From NCBI RefSeq assembly GCF_000485595.1, contig NW_014577387.1, positions 63,833-127,832 of the forward strand: a stretch of DNA of 64,000 nt, in the 5' to 3' direction. This DNA comes from Priapulus caudatus (lineage: Eukaryota > Priapulida > Priapulimorpha > Priapulimorphida > Priapulidae). Position 1 is the stretch's first letter. The number at the start of each line of letters is the position of its first letter. The position numbers were made by a program, and so were the translations under genes. This document shows positions 31,461 through 42,052 of the stretch, in pieces. The notes beneath the pieces were generated by a model, which was not told the origin of the DNA, did no database searches, and worked only from the letters and a program-made list of their open reading frames with translations.

Positions 31461-33480
31461 GGAGAATAATCAAATAGGCCTAGCAGTTGCTATGAATCGT
31501 ATGATATAATAAAATTACCTTCAATTTTTCATATTCAGTATCTGGAAAGATATTCAAACACAATCAGTTGTTTAATTAGCTATATTTATAGCTATCATTT
31601 GTCCAGCAATAAACTTTTCATTCACACACATAGGGTATGCACTCATGAAGATACAAGATACATATACGCCAAAAGTACATAATGATAATAGAGATTATGT
31701 ACATCTCTATTATGTACTCTTGATATACGCTGCAGTATTTTGAGAATCTTGCCTGAGAGACATAATAGTTTAATAGTAATACTGTTCATCAACCTAGTAT
31801 GTATGCAAAACAACAGATGTTCAACATAGACCTTCTTAATCATATAACGCGGTATTCCATTTGAATCATGATGGGTACTAAATGAGTAATTACCTACAGC
31901 TAGAATTAGGGATATTACATTTGTAGGGTTTCTGAGAATAACCTGGTAATGGTGCTTCATTTTAGTATGTTTGCATAATGATATCTCATATTTCTGTGTT
32001 ATCATTATATCTACAAAAACGTACACCTAATAAGTTAATATTCCAACATCGGTTATTTCACAGAATAACAGTAGGTCCGTTAGGGCCACACACAATAAAC
32101 CTCAACTAGTGATTATAGTAATTTCTTCACGGCAAATAAGATAATGCCTCTAACACTGCAAAACCCACGGTAATATTTAGGATACAGGACGCAAACAAAT
32201 CGAAGTACAGCTACTCATTATACTGGTTCAGTCATCATTTTAATTTCATAATAAATCCTGATGACAGTAAAATTTTAGTTCATGTGTGACATTTTCTTAT
32301 AATATATTTGATTAGGTTTTTGCAGATGATGTACAGTCGACACATGCATGTCATGCATAGTCAAAGAAATGCATTTTGTAAAACTTTATCACACTGATTG
32401 CAGTGACAGTTGGAATTAGTAAGTACGCCCCTATTTGGTTCAATAATTAATTATTAATAACTTGTCATAAGAAAACAGAGAATATTTTCACCAACCGTCT
32501 TTTGTATGAAAATAGATATTATATGAATTATCTATCTTCAGACTATTTACCGTTTATGAATTCAATCGAGCACATGCATACACTAGATGTCATGACTGTC
32601 ACACATTATTATGACCAGCTCGCAAGCGTGCAGGGTGCAGGTACGCAAACACGCGCACGGCATGTAGGCAGCCGCACGCACGCACGCGTACATCCACGGG
32701 GGGGGGGTCACTCTCTATTAGAACATTACCCCCATGTGAATTCTCACTCAAAATAATAGGCGTACATCACTTCTCTCACGGTGCATAAACTGCCATTGAC
32801 GCCACTCAGCCATAGTCTGGTAAGGCTTCCAGGTAGCTAACGATTTATAAATTCACTCCTGCCTAATCTCTTTTGAGTGCAGCGGCAGCGTGTGCGATGT
32901 GTATTTATATGTAATGCGAGCAATCCGTAATATTTGCGACATGCAACCTCATCTTACTGCGCTTGTCGTTAGATGGCGCCACGAATCCATGCCTGCCGGC
33001 AATCGGGAACCCTCGGACCATTCAACAGAATAGCGAATTTCACTTTTAGCGAATAACTCTTTTCTGGGAATGACGGGAAGAGTCGAATGGGTTTTCCGAT
33101 TGTGCCTGCCGGCAAAGCAGCTTAGCTTCCTAGCGTGCATTATTATTCTATTGCCGCGACACCTGACTGTGGGCGGTGTACGCGCCTAACCACTACGTTT
33201 TGTCGTTTACGGTATGTAATGTATGAAACTTGGTCACTTGAAAAATTGGCCCGAGTGAAATATGGGGACAACTCGTCGATATTACAAATATAGAAATTAC
33301 CAATAGAAAGCCTATAAGAATATATAGTGGTCCAAAATGCACATGCTTGCACCATTTTCCGTCTCCGTATTTATTTAAAAAGAAACTCGTGGAGGGCATG
33401 CCCCGGACATCCCCAGCGCAGCGCGCTACTGCGTCACACGGGCTCCATAACGCTTCAAATCCACCGCATTATGTTCTAAA
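31461..33480. other. Intergenic, no gene seen
   Basis: AT-rich DNA. A 23-bp block near 31705 (TCTCTATTATGTACTCTTGA and following) also occurs at about 15900 inside the element in RSPRY1 intron 2, so a repeat fragment is present here. Confidence 0.45.
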
Positions 33481-33514
33481 CAAAAATTGAATAGGTATGG
33501 TAATGAGAGACCAG

Positions 33515-33970
33515 GAGAAAGGAAGAGGGGAATGGGAGAGAAAAAGAGAGTGAGTGAGTGTGAGCGCGCGCGAGAAAGACAAAGACAAAGAGGAAGGGAG
33601 AGAGACAGACGGACGTACGGGTGGACGGACGGACGGACGGACGGACGGACGGACGGACGGACGGACGGACGGACGGACAGCCAGACAGACAGACGGACGG
33701 ACAGACGGACAGACAGAGACACAGAGAGAGAGAGAGAGAAGCAGAGAGAGAGAGAAAGAGAGAGAAAGAAAGAGAATAAGAGAGAGAGAGAGAGGGAGAG
33801 AGAAAGAAAGAGCTAGAGAGAATGTGAGAGAAACAGAGAGAAACAGAGAGAGAAAGAGAGAGAAAGAGAGAGAAAGAGAGAGAAAGAGAGAGAAAGAGAG
33901 AGAAAGAGAGAGAAAGAGAGAGAAACAGAGAAAGTGAGAGAGAGAAAGAGAGATGTGGAAAGGAAAGAGA
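33515..33970. repeat. GA / GGAC microsatellite
   Basis: (GGAC)n at about 33618-33680 followed by (GA)n with an AGAGAGAA 8-mer periodicity to about 33950. Confidence 0.95.
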
Positions 33971-34275
33971 AAGGTGATTATAATAATTACGATGATGAAG
34001 AATGATGAGAACGGGTTAGGGCAGTGGGTGAAAACAACGAGATGGGGAATAGGAGAGTGTATTCTTATTAAAATCTATTTGTAGAATATTGAGTGTCTAT
34101 CTCCACAGGGGCCTGCAAGCCTTTATCTTCCATAGAAAGGCGGACGCAGCTATACAATACGTGTGGAATATTCACGAATATGCGCGAAAGATAGATAGAA
34201 AGGGCGGTGATGGGGAAAAGATGAGGATAGAATAATTTACATGATATATAAAAATAAAAGAGGTGGACGTGTAAC

Positions 34276-34470
34276 AGAGAGATGGGGAGAGGGAGAGGGA
34301 GAGGGAAAGGAAGTGGGGGAGGAAGACAGAGAGTGAGAGGGAAGCGAACAGGGAGGGGAGACGGGGAGGGAGATGGAGACGAAGAGAAAAAGGCAAAGGC
34401 AAAGGGAAAGGGAGAGGGCAAGGAAGAGGGAGTGGAAGAGAAAGAGAGACAAGGGGAAGGGAATGGGGAA
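34276..34470. repeat. Purine-rich (GGGAGA)-type low-complexity tract
   Basis: Almost purely G and A. Open frames on either strand are compositional. Confidence 0.85.
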
Positions 34471-34849
34471 TAGGAACCGTGGAATGAATCGGAGTAGAGG
34501 ATGTTACGCACTCAGCGTGTCTTCTTTCATCCCTCATATCCAAACCTCCCTCTGCATTTTTAGAGGTGTCGGTATAATGTTAACACGAAATCCCAACGAC
34601 TCGGGAACGTACAATATAATACACAGGCCCGGTCCCATGAGTGCGACGCCTCATGCAATCCCACTCCCCGCGGCATTCAGGTGCTCTTGAATGAGTACGC
34701 AATTTCGTATTTATAGCTGCGCGAAAGAGCGCGAAGCAGCGAGCAGGTTCCAGGGCGTTCTCGAACACGCACCAAGCTTCCACGTACCTGCTGTAACGTT
34801 CTAAACACATTGACGGTGCTAGCGCCTACCAGCCAACCACAGCGCGAAA

Positions 34850-34920
34850 CCGCAACCATCGATCGTTCTCGAAGCGTAATATTCTGCCGGTGACGTGACG
34901 TCATAGCGCTGATATAAATA
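34850..34920 (+). promoter_or_regulatory. Orphan copy of the small heat-shock promoter
   Basis: TTCTCGAAGCGTAATATTC (34866-34884) aligns without gaps to the heat-shock element of the sHSP gene at 36598-36616. It is followed by TGACGTCA (34896-34903) and a TATAAAT box (about 34913). These are the same elements in the same order as upstream of the gene at 36758, and the upstream CATCGAT is also shared. No heat-shock coding sequence follows; a repeat starts at about 34970 instead. Confidence 0.75.
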
Positions 34921-34969
34921 TTGGCGCGCAGGCCCCTCTGCTGAAAACCTCAAGCGGGATCTTAAGCCC

Positions 34970-35905
34970 TGTCTACACTAGCAAACTTTNGGGGGGAGAG
35001 ATGATCAATGGCAGCAGGCAGATTTTAGACATTTTCTGAGGGCATGGTCTGACGGAAGCGATTGAAAAACTTTTTTGTTTCAGCAGTGACCTAGGCATTT
35101 CTATGGCTTTATTGAAAGGACCATGAAATGTAATTTCTGCTGACATGCGAAGAGTAAGTGTCGGATAACCTTTTACCCTCAAGAGCGGGTTAAACATGGA
35201 TTTCTTTATTGTTAGAAGAATTTGACTGGCGGGTTTGCTAGTAGAATCTATACATGCCTGGATGTATGAGACTACAATTTCACAACAGTAAAATTTCAAA
35301 AGCTAAATTTGGTTGTAGAAGGTTTATGCTCCTTAAATCGTATAATTTCTCTACGGCATTCTGTACTGTCAGTGTGTTTTACATGTAACGTATGCACTGC
35401 AGTGGCCACTGCCAGTGGCCACTGCCAGTGCCAGTGCATGTGTGTGGTGGTACTGTGTAGTTTTTGCCTGCGTTAATTAGTTACTGGTGCAGCTCTCTAT
35501 TTCAGCCTGTAGGCTTGCGTAGGTAAATGGATGTGTGCTTACTATTCTGTCTTGCAAATAGTTTGTTACTACTACGTACGATGGAGCTTCCATCTTTAAT
35601 CTGAAGACACTTAAACGTACGCGCCATCTGTGGCAACTTTCATAACGATCCCACGAACATTCTCTTTGAGAAGGTTCCTGATACCATCCCTGTGCCTTCC
35701 ACTGTGTTTGGCGTGTATGTGAACACATTGGGACTAACAAGGTTTTACGTAGAACCCACCACTCCACCACAGAGTCACCGCAGTAGACGTTAGATGAGCG
35801 CTGTCGCTCCGCGGCACTTGTTTTTATTCCTGATAACATGCATACGGTATTGCCCTCAGTGCAACAGGAGTAAAGTGTTCGAACAGCTGCGAACGACTCA
35901 TGCAC
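34970..35905. repeat. Dispersed repeat, copy 1
   Basis: A segment of about 900 bp (clearest from 35038, CTGAGGGCATGGTCTGACGG, to GAGCGCTGTCGCTCCGCGG near 35813) recurs at 53285-54160 in the same orientation. It starts after TGTCTACACTAGCAAAC and contains the ambiguous base n at 34990. No coding function was recognised. Confidence 0.85.
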
Positions 35906-35915
35906 GAGCAGATAT

Positions 35916-36439
35916 CAGGGGCAGATCCAGGGCTGAAGCTAGACAGTATTTTTCCCGATTTTAAGGGCACATCCCCCAAAAAGGGCACACCACCCCACAG
36001 TGGGCGCCGTTAGGTGTGGAAGCACATGGCGGAGGTCTGGGGGGCCTCCCCCAAGAAATTTCAAAATTTCAAGTGTCCCTGGGCACAAAAATAACCACCA
36101 TTTGAGCACACATTTAGTCAAGCAGCAATAGCTAAAAACCATATGGAATTTTATTTCTGCTTCATTTTGCCTGCGCTTTGCATACCAGCAATTAATGCAG
36201 AATGATTCAAGCACTTCCTTTCTTTTTCAAATATCAAAGCTAGTTTTGTTATAACCATGTAAAATTTTGATTTCCTTCAAGTCCTGTCAATGAATCAGAA
36301 GAAAAAGAAAAAGAAATAAAGAATATAGCCAAATTCCATCTAATTGTTTTCTGTATTTTTTAGCACAAAATTTCGAAGGACACTTTGAAATCTAGACCGT
36401 ATTTCCCAATACGGCAAATACGGTCTGAATCCGCCCCTG
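35916..36439. mobile_element. CAGGGGCG-end element with 5-bp duplication (GATAT)
   Basis: Ends CAGGGGCAGATCCAG and GAATCCGCCCCTG are inverted repeats, and GATAT at 35911-35915 and 36440-36444 is an exact 5-bp duplication. The interior has GGGGGGCCTCCCCC. Same family type as 46049-46243 and 48983-49188. Non-autonomous. Confidence 0.9.
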
Positions 36440-36521
36440 GATATCCAGTATGCAGTACTTTGTTATCAAGCCGTCACTCTATCACGGCAGATATGAGGAG
36501 AACGGATAAGTAGGTTAGGCT

Positions 36522-36657
36522 TTTCTAGAACCTACGTGAATGCAGTTCGCTCGCTCGCGCACAGCACACAGATCGACAGCCAGTCACACATCGATTATTC
36601 TCGAAGTCGAATGTTCTCGACACAATTGTGACGTCACGTGAGCGCGCGTTATATAAG
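36522..36657 (+). promoter_or_regulatory. Heat-shock gene promoter: HSEs, CRE, TATA box
   Basis: TTCTAGAA lies near 36522. A heat-shock element made of TTCnnGAA and GAAnnTTC spans 36598-36616. The palindromic CRE TGACGTCA is at 36629-36636, overlapping CACGTG, and TATATAA is at 36650-36656, about 100 bp before the start codon. The arrangement predicts HSF-driven, stress-inducible transcription of the small heat-shock gene. Confidence 0.88.
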
Positions 36658-36757
36658 CATATGCGCTAACCGCTAGCCTGCCAGTTAGAGTCGTAGATCT
36701 TCGCTCGAAATCTACAAGCCTGGTGAACTAACTGCAACGTGCGCGACTACTAGTAGC

Positions 36758-37267
36758 ATGTCTCTGCTACCGTTTCTCATCGTCGACGAGCCGTGGGGCA
36801 GCTCGGCGTCAACCGTCATGCATGATTTCGACCGGGACATGCAGCGGTTTTACGACAACATGCGCCGCTTTCAGAACGACGTCAACCAAACGCAGCGGCG
36901 CCAGGCGTCCGGCATGAACATGCAGCCGTTCGCGAGGGAGGGCGTCATGACGAGGGACGTGGTCGAGGAAGGCGGCCAGAAGAAGCTGCAGATGCACTTC
37001 GACGTGCGCAACTATCGTCCGGAGGAGATCAAAGTGCAAGTGGACGGTAACATGCTCAAGGTGTGTGCCAGCCACGAGGAGAAGACCGAAAACGGGGAGA
37101 TATTTCGGCAGTTCAGTCGCCAGTTTACTGTTCCCGATAACGTCAACCCAGAAGCACTGAAGTCGATGCTGACACCAGAGGGCGTATTGAACATCGAAGC
37201 ACCCTACATGGCTCTGGAGGCACCGAAGGAACCCACTGCCATCCCGATTGACTTCGTAAAGAAATAA
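36758..37267 (+). CDS. Small heat-shock protein (alpha-crystallin/HSP20 family), intronless
   Basis: 169 residues. An N-terminal arm (to about residue 65) rich in F, R and Q (FDRDMQRFYDNMRRFQNDV) precedes an alpha-crystallin domain at about 72-152: LQMHFDVRNYRPEEIKVQVD, IFRQFSRQFTVPDNV with the conserved arginine, and LTPEGVLNIEAP, matching the family's GVLxxxAP signature. The tail has an IPI motif (AIPIDFVKK) of the I-x-I type that docks between dimers in oligomers. It is an ATP-independent holdase, cytosolic by absence of a signal peptide. The start follows a strong HSE/TATA promoter. The paralogue class is not assigned. Confidence 0.96.
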   Translation: MSLLPFLIVDEPWGSSASTVMHDFDRDMQRFYDNMRRFQNDVNQTQRRQASGMNMQPFAREGVMTRDVVEEGGQKKLQMHFDVRNYRPEEIKVQVDGNMLKVCASHEEKTENGEIFRQFSRQFTVPDNVNPEALKSMLTPEGVLNIEAPYMALEAPKEPTAIPIDFVKK

Positions 37268-37313
37268 ACAGACATGGGTTTGCATGTAACTTGAACTGCA
37301 TGAAAGCTTCTTC

Positions 37314-37357
37314 CTATAATCAGGAGTCTATCAATATTGATAGACTCCTGCTATAAT
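37314..37357. mobile_element. 30-bp perfect palindrome with 7-bp flanking repeat
   Basis: 37321-37350 is a perfect palindrome beginning CAGGAGTCTATC and ending GATAGACTCCTG. The flanks CTATAAT (37314-37320 and 37351-37357) are an exact 7-bp direct repeat. It lies in the sHSP 3' region. It shares CAGGAG/CTCCTG ends with 48092-48121 and 48377-48420. Confidence 0.75.
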
Positions 37358-37440
37358 TTGGGACACATTTTTTGGACATGCAAATGCCTTGGTAAAATTT
37401 ACTATAACGTTGCTAGAGTATACTGCACAATTTTTGAAGG

Positions 37441-37446
37441 AATAAA
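37441..37446 (+). terminator. Poly(A) signal of the small heat-shock gene
   Basis: AATAAA 174 nt after the stop codon. Confidence 0.6.
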
Positions 37447-37449
37447 GTA

Positions 37450-38130
37450 TTATTGGCATTCCCAAGTTTACGAGTATGATTTATCACGTAATTCCTAATA
37501 GCGGCACAAACAGCGAATTATAATAAGCACTACTCTGTCTTGAATATTATAAAAATGTTTTAAAAATGTGTTTTTTGCAAATTGCAATAACATTGCAAAT
37601 TCAAGCCTTGCTTTCCTGTAGTTAGTATAGGTTTACCACGGTAAGGTTTTGTGTATCAAATGATGATATAGCACATTTTCAAATTTCAAGCAGTTTACTA
37701 AGTAAAATAGCTAGTGTTAATTTCATAGTAAGTAATAGTACAAAACTTAGCAATGCTAAGCAAATGCACGATTTCATCCAGCATGATTGTAATTTGTGAA
37801 TGACATTCAGATGTACACAGGTCTAGGAATAAATAAAATAAATGGTTTAAGTTATTAAACTATATACAGAGTTTTACTGACATTTCTCTTTGCAGACTTC
37901 CGTATGCACACACTCTCACGTATGTATGCATTTACACTTTCTAACAAGGCTTATATAATTGCATTACTCGGTAACCAAAAATTCATGACGAGAAATTAAT
38001 GATCATTAGCGAGCAATAGTGCATACTGAGTTGTCGAATTCACCATCTAGGTGTTCTTTTGATTCTGTTGATGACAGCAACATTACATGAAGAAAATGGG
38101 CAAATATAAAATGGACATTACCACAACAAT
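37450..38130. other. Intergenic between sHSP and KIAA1143
   Basis: Two convergent 3' ends. AT-rich, no other gene seen. Confidence 0.5.
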
Positions 38131-38134
38131 TTAA

Positions 38135-40801
38135 CTACCCATCTTCCTCCTCATCATCAAATGACAAGAGTGTCTTATTTTTCACTTGTTTCATATCTGA
38201 TTTGGGGTGTTTTTCATCAGAGCTCTTCTTTTTCTTTGATGTGCTGACACTTAATTCTGCATCGTCTTTTCGCTTTGTGGGTTTCTTGAAGATAACTTTA
38301 TCTAGGGAATGTTTCTCCACTGCAAGTGTAAATGCAATTATTCAAATTAATGTGCATAAAAACGTCTTTGAAACAATTAACTACACGATTATTATGCTTG
38401 TTCTTTTTATTGTGATATATCTACAGCTCCCTCTAAGGGAATATATAGTATTAGTAACGACATTTTATACATTTATTTATAACAACCAATGCGAAATGAA
38501 ACAAATAATACTACACACACATGCACACACGCACGCACATACGCAGTGATGTATGCACGCATATACGTACACATGCGCACGCGCGCACGCACGCACGCAC
38601 ACACACACACACACATCTTAAAACAATTACCAATTACTAGATTATATATTTGATGGTATAATTTAAACAGAAAGGCATATATCGACTGTATGAGAAATAA
38701 AGTTTAAACTCGGCAAACGTTTTATAGTTCACCTTCCTCCTGTGGTGTAGTGATTCTATCCACCTCCTCTTGTGTGAGATCATCTTTCTTTAGGGCAACT
38801 ACCGTCGGTTTCTCATCATCGTAATCATCTCTGTCATCTTCTTCGAATGTAGGTGTTGTCTCTCTCTGCCAATGATGAATAGCACTGCAGTTGCAGATAG
38901 TGGTTTTGCTTAGTTAATTGACACTGGAATACAAGCAATAAAAGTATAGGTTTACAGCAACTAACAATACCTATACGTAGAAGTACAATTATAGGCACGT
39001 GGGGTATAACACCCATACTGTTTTGAAATAAGGATTTGCCACCTGGCTACATTAGAAATGTTTATGTAAACCCATTGTAAACGTATCACACAGAATGCAA
39101 AGAACCCCCACTAAGTGACTTTTAGACATGGGGGATATATCATTAGAGGTTGAAGTACTATTATAAGGAAAACGCCAATAAAATTGTTCATTGCCAAATG
39201 TCTGTTCCAGGATTCCTCACTTACACATAGACTGACCAGGCTCTACAACTGTTTCACGTCGTAGGAGCCCAACACCCTTCAATACGAAAAACCTCGTAGC
39301 TTAAAAACAAATGACAAATTTCATAAATAAAACAACCATATTACCACATTTGACCCGACTTGTTACATGGTGCACGTGCAATCTCACATATCGCACATTT
39401 CTTAACCGGTATTTGACTCAGTATTCATGTTCTAGTGAGACAATTTGAACACAATTTTTTTTTTAAATTGGCAAACTCCATACTTGAATCACTACACATG
39501 CACGAGAACTAGGCAGGAATGCAGTGTGAGCGAAAATCATGCAGATTTCAAACAGTAATGACTGCCTTGTTTAAATTTCTCCCTTATCAAATCTCATAAA
39601 TGCTCGCTGACACTTAAATACATACTTTGCAATAGCGCACATGGTTAATAATGTCATGAAAGTACAGGGAAGCGATATTAAAGCTGAGAGGGTCTATGTC
39701 TCCCTGTGTACTGCCGGAACGTACCCTGGGTACGGTTCGGTATACCGGAACGTAACCTGGGTACGGTTCGGTATACCGGAACGTACCCTGGTAAGTGGTA
39801 ACTATCTAATATGCCGGACCGTACTTCGCCTACTCCAAACCGTACCCAGTTTTCAGTCCCCTCGACCGACTGTTGGCAGGAAGCGTACCGCTTTACGGCA
39901 ATAGTCTAGGCTTGTTTCCGGTACATGTGGTACATGTGGTAACTATCTGGGTGCTCGCAGTGTACGCATGCGCGAAAATGTCGTAAACATTACGAAAGGA
40001 AAACGCATTCCCGATCATCGCGATATTTGCAAAAGGATTGCGTGCATCAGTGTATATAGGTTAAAATTTCTTCTTGGTTTCACAGTTTCATACTCCAATC
40101 CAACTTTATAACGATATAAAGATTGGCGGTCTGTATGTATATTTCAAATGTTGCGACATCAGTAGTGGACGGAACAGGGACAGTCAGGGTACGGTGAGGA
40201 GTAAGCGAGGTACGGTCCGGCATATCAGATAGTTACCAGGGTACGTTCCGGCAGTACCCAGGGAGACATAGACCCTATGAGCAATATTAAGAGCTATCAT
40301 GACATGTTAGGTTTTGGTACGTTTTGGTACGTTTTATTACAACACTTTGTTAGATACAAGCTTTGGTCGCTTCGTCTTTTTGTGACCTCGCCACATAGTG
40401 AAAAGCAAGAAGGTAACTTGTGGCTAACTTACATGGCTTAATTGACTGTATAATTAAAACCAGTAACTCATAAACTACAAAACGACTGAGTGAAGTACAA
40501 AACAAGACTTAGTGTGAACTGAAGAGAAAACGAAAATAAATACTAGTTTTGTCTGTCTTCTATCATCTATGTGGGGCAGAAAAAATAAGCATAATTATTT
40601 AATAATACTATCTGCTCAAAATACAGGGAAATAAAATTCGCAGTGGTTACGCGTCTGGAACCGGTCGCCTAGCCTCCAGGCTACGCATTGCTGCCGTCTA
40701 TCCTTTCATCCGTCCCATATCTCTCTCTCTCTCTCTCACGCACAGCTCTCTCTCTCTCTCTCTCTCTCTTACGCACAGCTCTCTCTCTCGCACACGCACA
40801 G

Positions 40802-40841
<40 letters not shown>

Positions 40842-40881
40842 CGCGCACACGCACACAACGCACGCGCACGCACGCACGCAT

Positions 40882-40912
<31 letters not shown>

Positions 40913-41489
40913 CACAGACCTCTAGATCCATCTCTCTCTCTCACGGACCTCTAGCTCTCGCTCTCTCTCTCTCACAGACCTCTAGCTCTCGCTCTCTCTC
41001 TCTCACAGACCTCTAGCTCTCTCTCTCTCACAGACCTCTAGCTCTCGCTCTCTCGCTCACAGACCTCTAGCTCTCGCTCTCTCTCTTTCACAGACCTCTA
41101 GCTCTCGCTCTCTCTCACAGACCTCTACTAGCTCTATCTCTGTCTCGCTCAACCCCCCCCCACCCCACACACACACTGGGCAATCAGCAGAGCGTCCCGT
41201 AGCGCAATCATGCGTGTACGTGTCGCAAGATCACTGTGTGCGATGGATGTCCGGACGCGTAGCCTAGAGGCTCCTCGTCCGTAACAGGTCGCTTAGCCAC
41301 GGCCAATAAAATTGACTAGTATTAGTAACTGTAATAGTAGTATTCACTAAAGATTCTCGATCGATCACAAATGCCTACTTTAGACTCGATGGTTGGGGGT
41401 TCCTTGTAGCCAACTTTCTCCTTCATTCGCGTTATAAACGAGGGTTCGTTCGGCTTTACGTAAGACACATTATGTTTCTTCCCTGCCAT
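38135..41489 (-). CDS. KIAA1143: KIAA1143 homologue, 3 exons
   Basis: Exons on the minus strand: 41379-41489, 38733-38865, 38135-38319, all GT-AG, giving 142 residues (human 154). Exon 1 encodes MAGKKHNVSYVKPNEPSFIT and KEKVGYKEPPTIESK, which match the conserved N terminus. Exon 2 has an acidic run (EEDDRDDYDDEKP) then VVALKKDDLTQEEVDRI. Exon 3 is Lys/Ser-rich and ends NKTLLSFDDEEEDG, like the LLSFDNEDE end of the human protein. The molecular function is unknown; the protein looks small, charged and mostly disordered. The gene is head to head with LIPT1. Confidence 0.93.
38520..38615. repeat. CACG/CA simple repeat
   Basis: Lies in KIAA1143 intron 2; (CACG)n and (CA)n. Confidence 0.8.
39689..40277. 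mobile_element. Palindromic MITE, AGGGTCTATG family, copy B
   Basis: Ends AGGGTCTATGTCTCCCTG and CAGGGAGACATAGACCCTA are inverted. TGAG (39685-39688 and 40278-40281) is a possible 4-bp duplication. Longer than copies A and C because of a unique central segment. It lies in KIAA1143 intron 1. Confidence 0.88.
40641..41312. repeat. Repeat element with internal CT/CA tracts and ~30-bp minisatellite
   Basis: The outer segments are inverted relative to each other (CCTAGCCTCCAGGCTACGC near 40668 against GCGTAGCCTAGAGGCTCC near 41258). Between them lie (CT)n, (CA)n/(CACG)n and then about seven copies of a roughly 30-bp unit, CACAGACCTCTAGCTCTCG plus (CT)n, at 40913-41130. The right end (about 41180-41310) recurs in inverted orientation at 62610-62755. 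Located in KIAA1143 intron 1. Confidence 0.8.
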
Positions 41490-41614
41490 GTTAAAACTTG
41501 AACTATTATGTTTAACCCAGAGAACATTAAGATTGCAAAACGTGCTCGACTTCACAAATAACTTGTGTTTTTCTACGTTGTAACTTGTGTTACCTACCGC
41601 ACCACCAACGCCGT

Positions 41615-41687
41615 AGACTGGTACCCGGTCCCACCTATCGGCTTAGGATTACCATCGAGTAATCGAGGTGGGAGCGAGTACCAGTCT
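41615..41687. mobile_element. 73-bp inverted-repeat element with 11-bp duplication
   Basis: AGACTGGTACCCGGTCCCACC and GGTGGGAGCGAGTACCAGTCT form the ends, and ACCAACGCCGT is duplicated exactly at 41604-41614 and 41688-41698. Duplications of 8-11 bp are typical of Mutator-like transposases; the assignment is inference. Confidence 0.8.
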
Positions 41688-41988
41688 ACCAACGCCGTTT
41701 CTTGTCACCTTGTGCATGAATTTAGACTACAACGTGTTTCTAAATAAACACAAAATAGTGTGGAGTAGAGACATAGTACCAGTCTAGTAATTTCTTCAGG
41801 GCTAGTCATTTCTCTAACGTTTGTACTAAGACATTTTGGACGAAAATACAAGAATTAAGCGATAGATATGAATTTACAAATTTTTAAAAGGGAATTATTA
41901 TATGTACACAATTATTACATGTACACAGTACAGTACTCATAATTTACATTCGTGACTATTGTATGTGCGAGGTACATATACAGAAAAC

Positions 41989-42018
41989 ATGGCTGCGCCT
42001 TACAGTCTTTACCGGTAG
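41989..42018 (+). CDS. Upstream open reading frame of LIPT1
   Basis: ATG GCT GCG followed by six sense codons and TAG, encoding MAAPYSLYR, 34 nt before the preferred LIPT1 start and in a different frame. It has a favourable context (AACATGG). Whether it lies in the transcript depends on the unknown transcription start. Confidence 0.35.
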   Translation: MAAPYSLYR

Positions 42019-42052
42019 ATCACGTCATAATATAAATAAGACGACAAAGCTA

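Larger units (their letters stand above)
41490..42052. promoter_or_regulatory. Bidirectional intergenic region, KIAA1143 / LIPT1
   Basis: The two start codons are 563 bp apart and the genes diverge, so the interval must hold both promoters. It contains the 73-bp inverted repeat at 41615-41687 and a further copy of its end, AGTACCAGTCTAG, near 41778. AAACATGGCTGCG at 41985-41997 overlaps a YY1-like motif and starts a 9-codon upstream open frame. Confidence 0.6.

Noticed and set aside
33487-33937. Arg/Glu-rich frames over 100 codons
   Set aside because: Translation of (GGAC)n and (GA)n simple repeats.
36809-37285. 158-codon minus-strand frame
   Set aside because: Antisense shadow of the small heat-shock gene.
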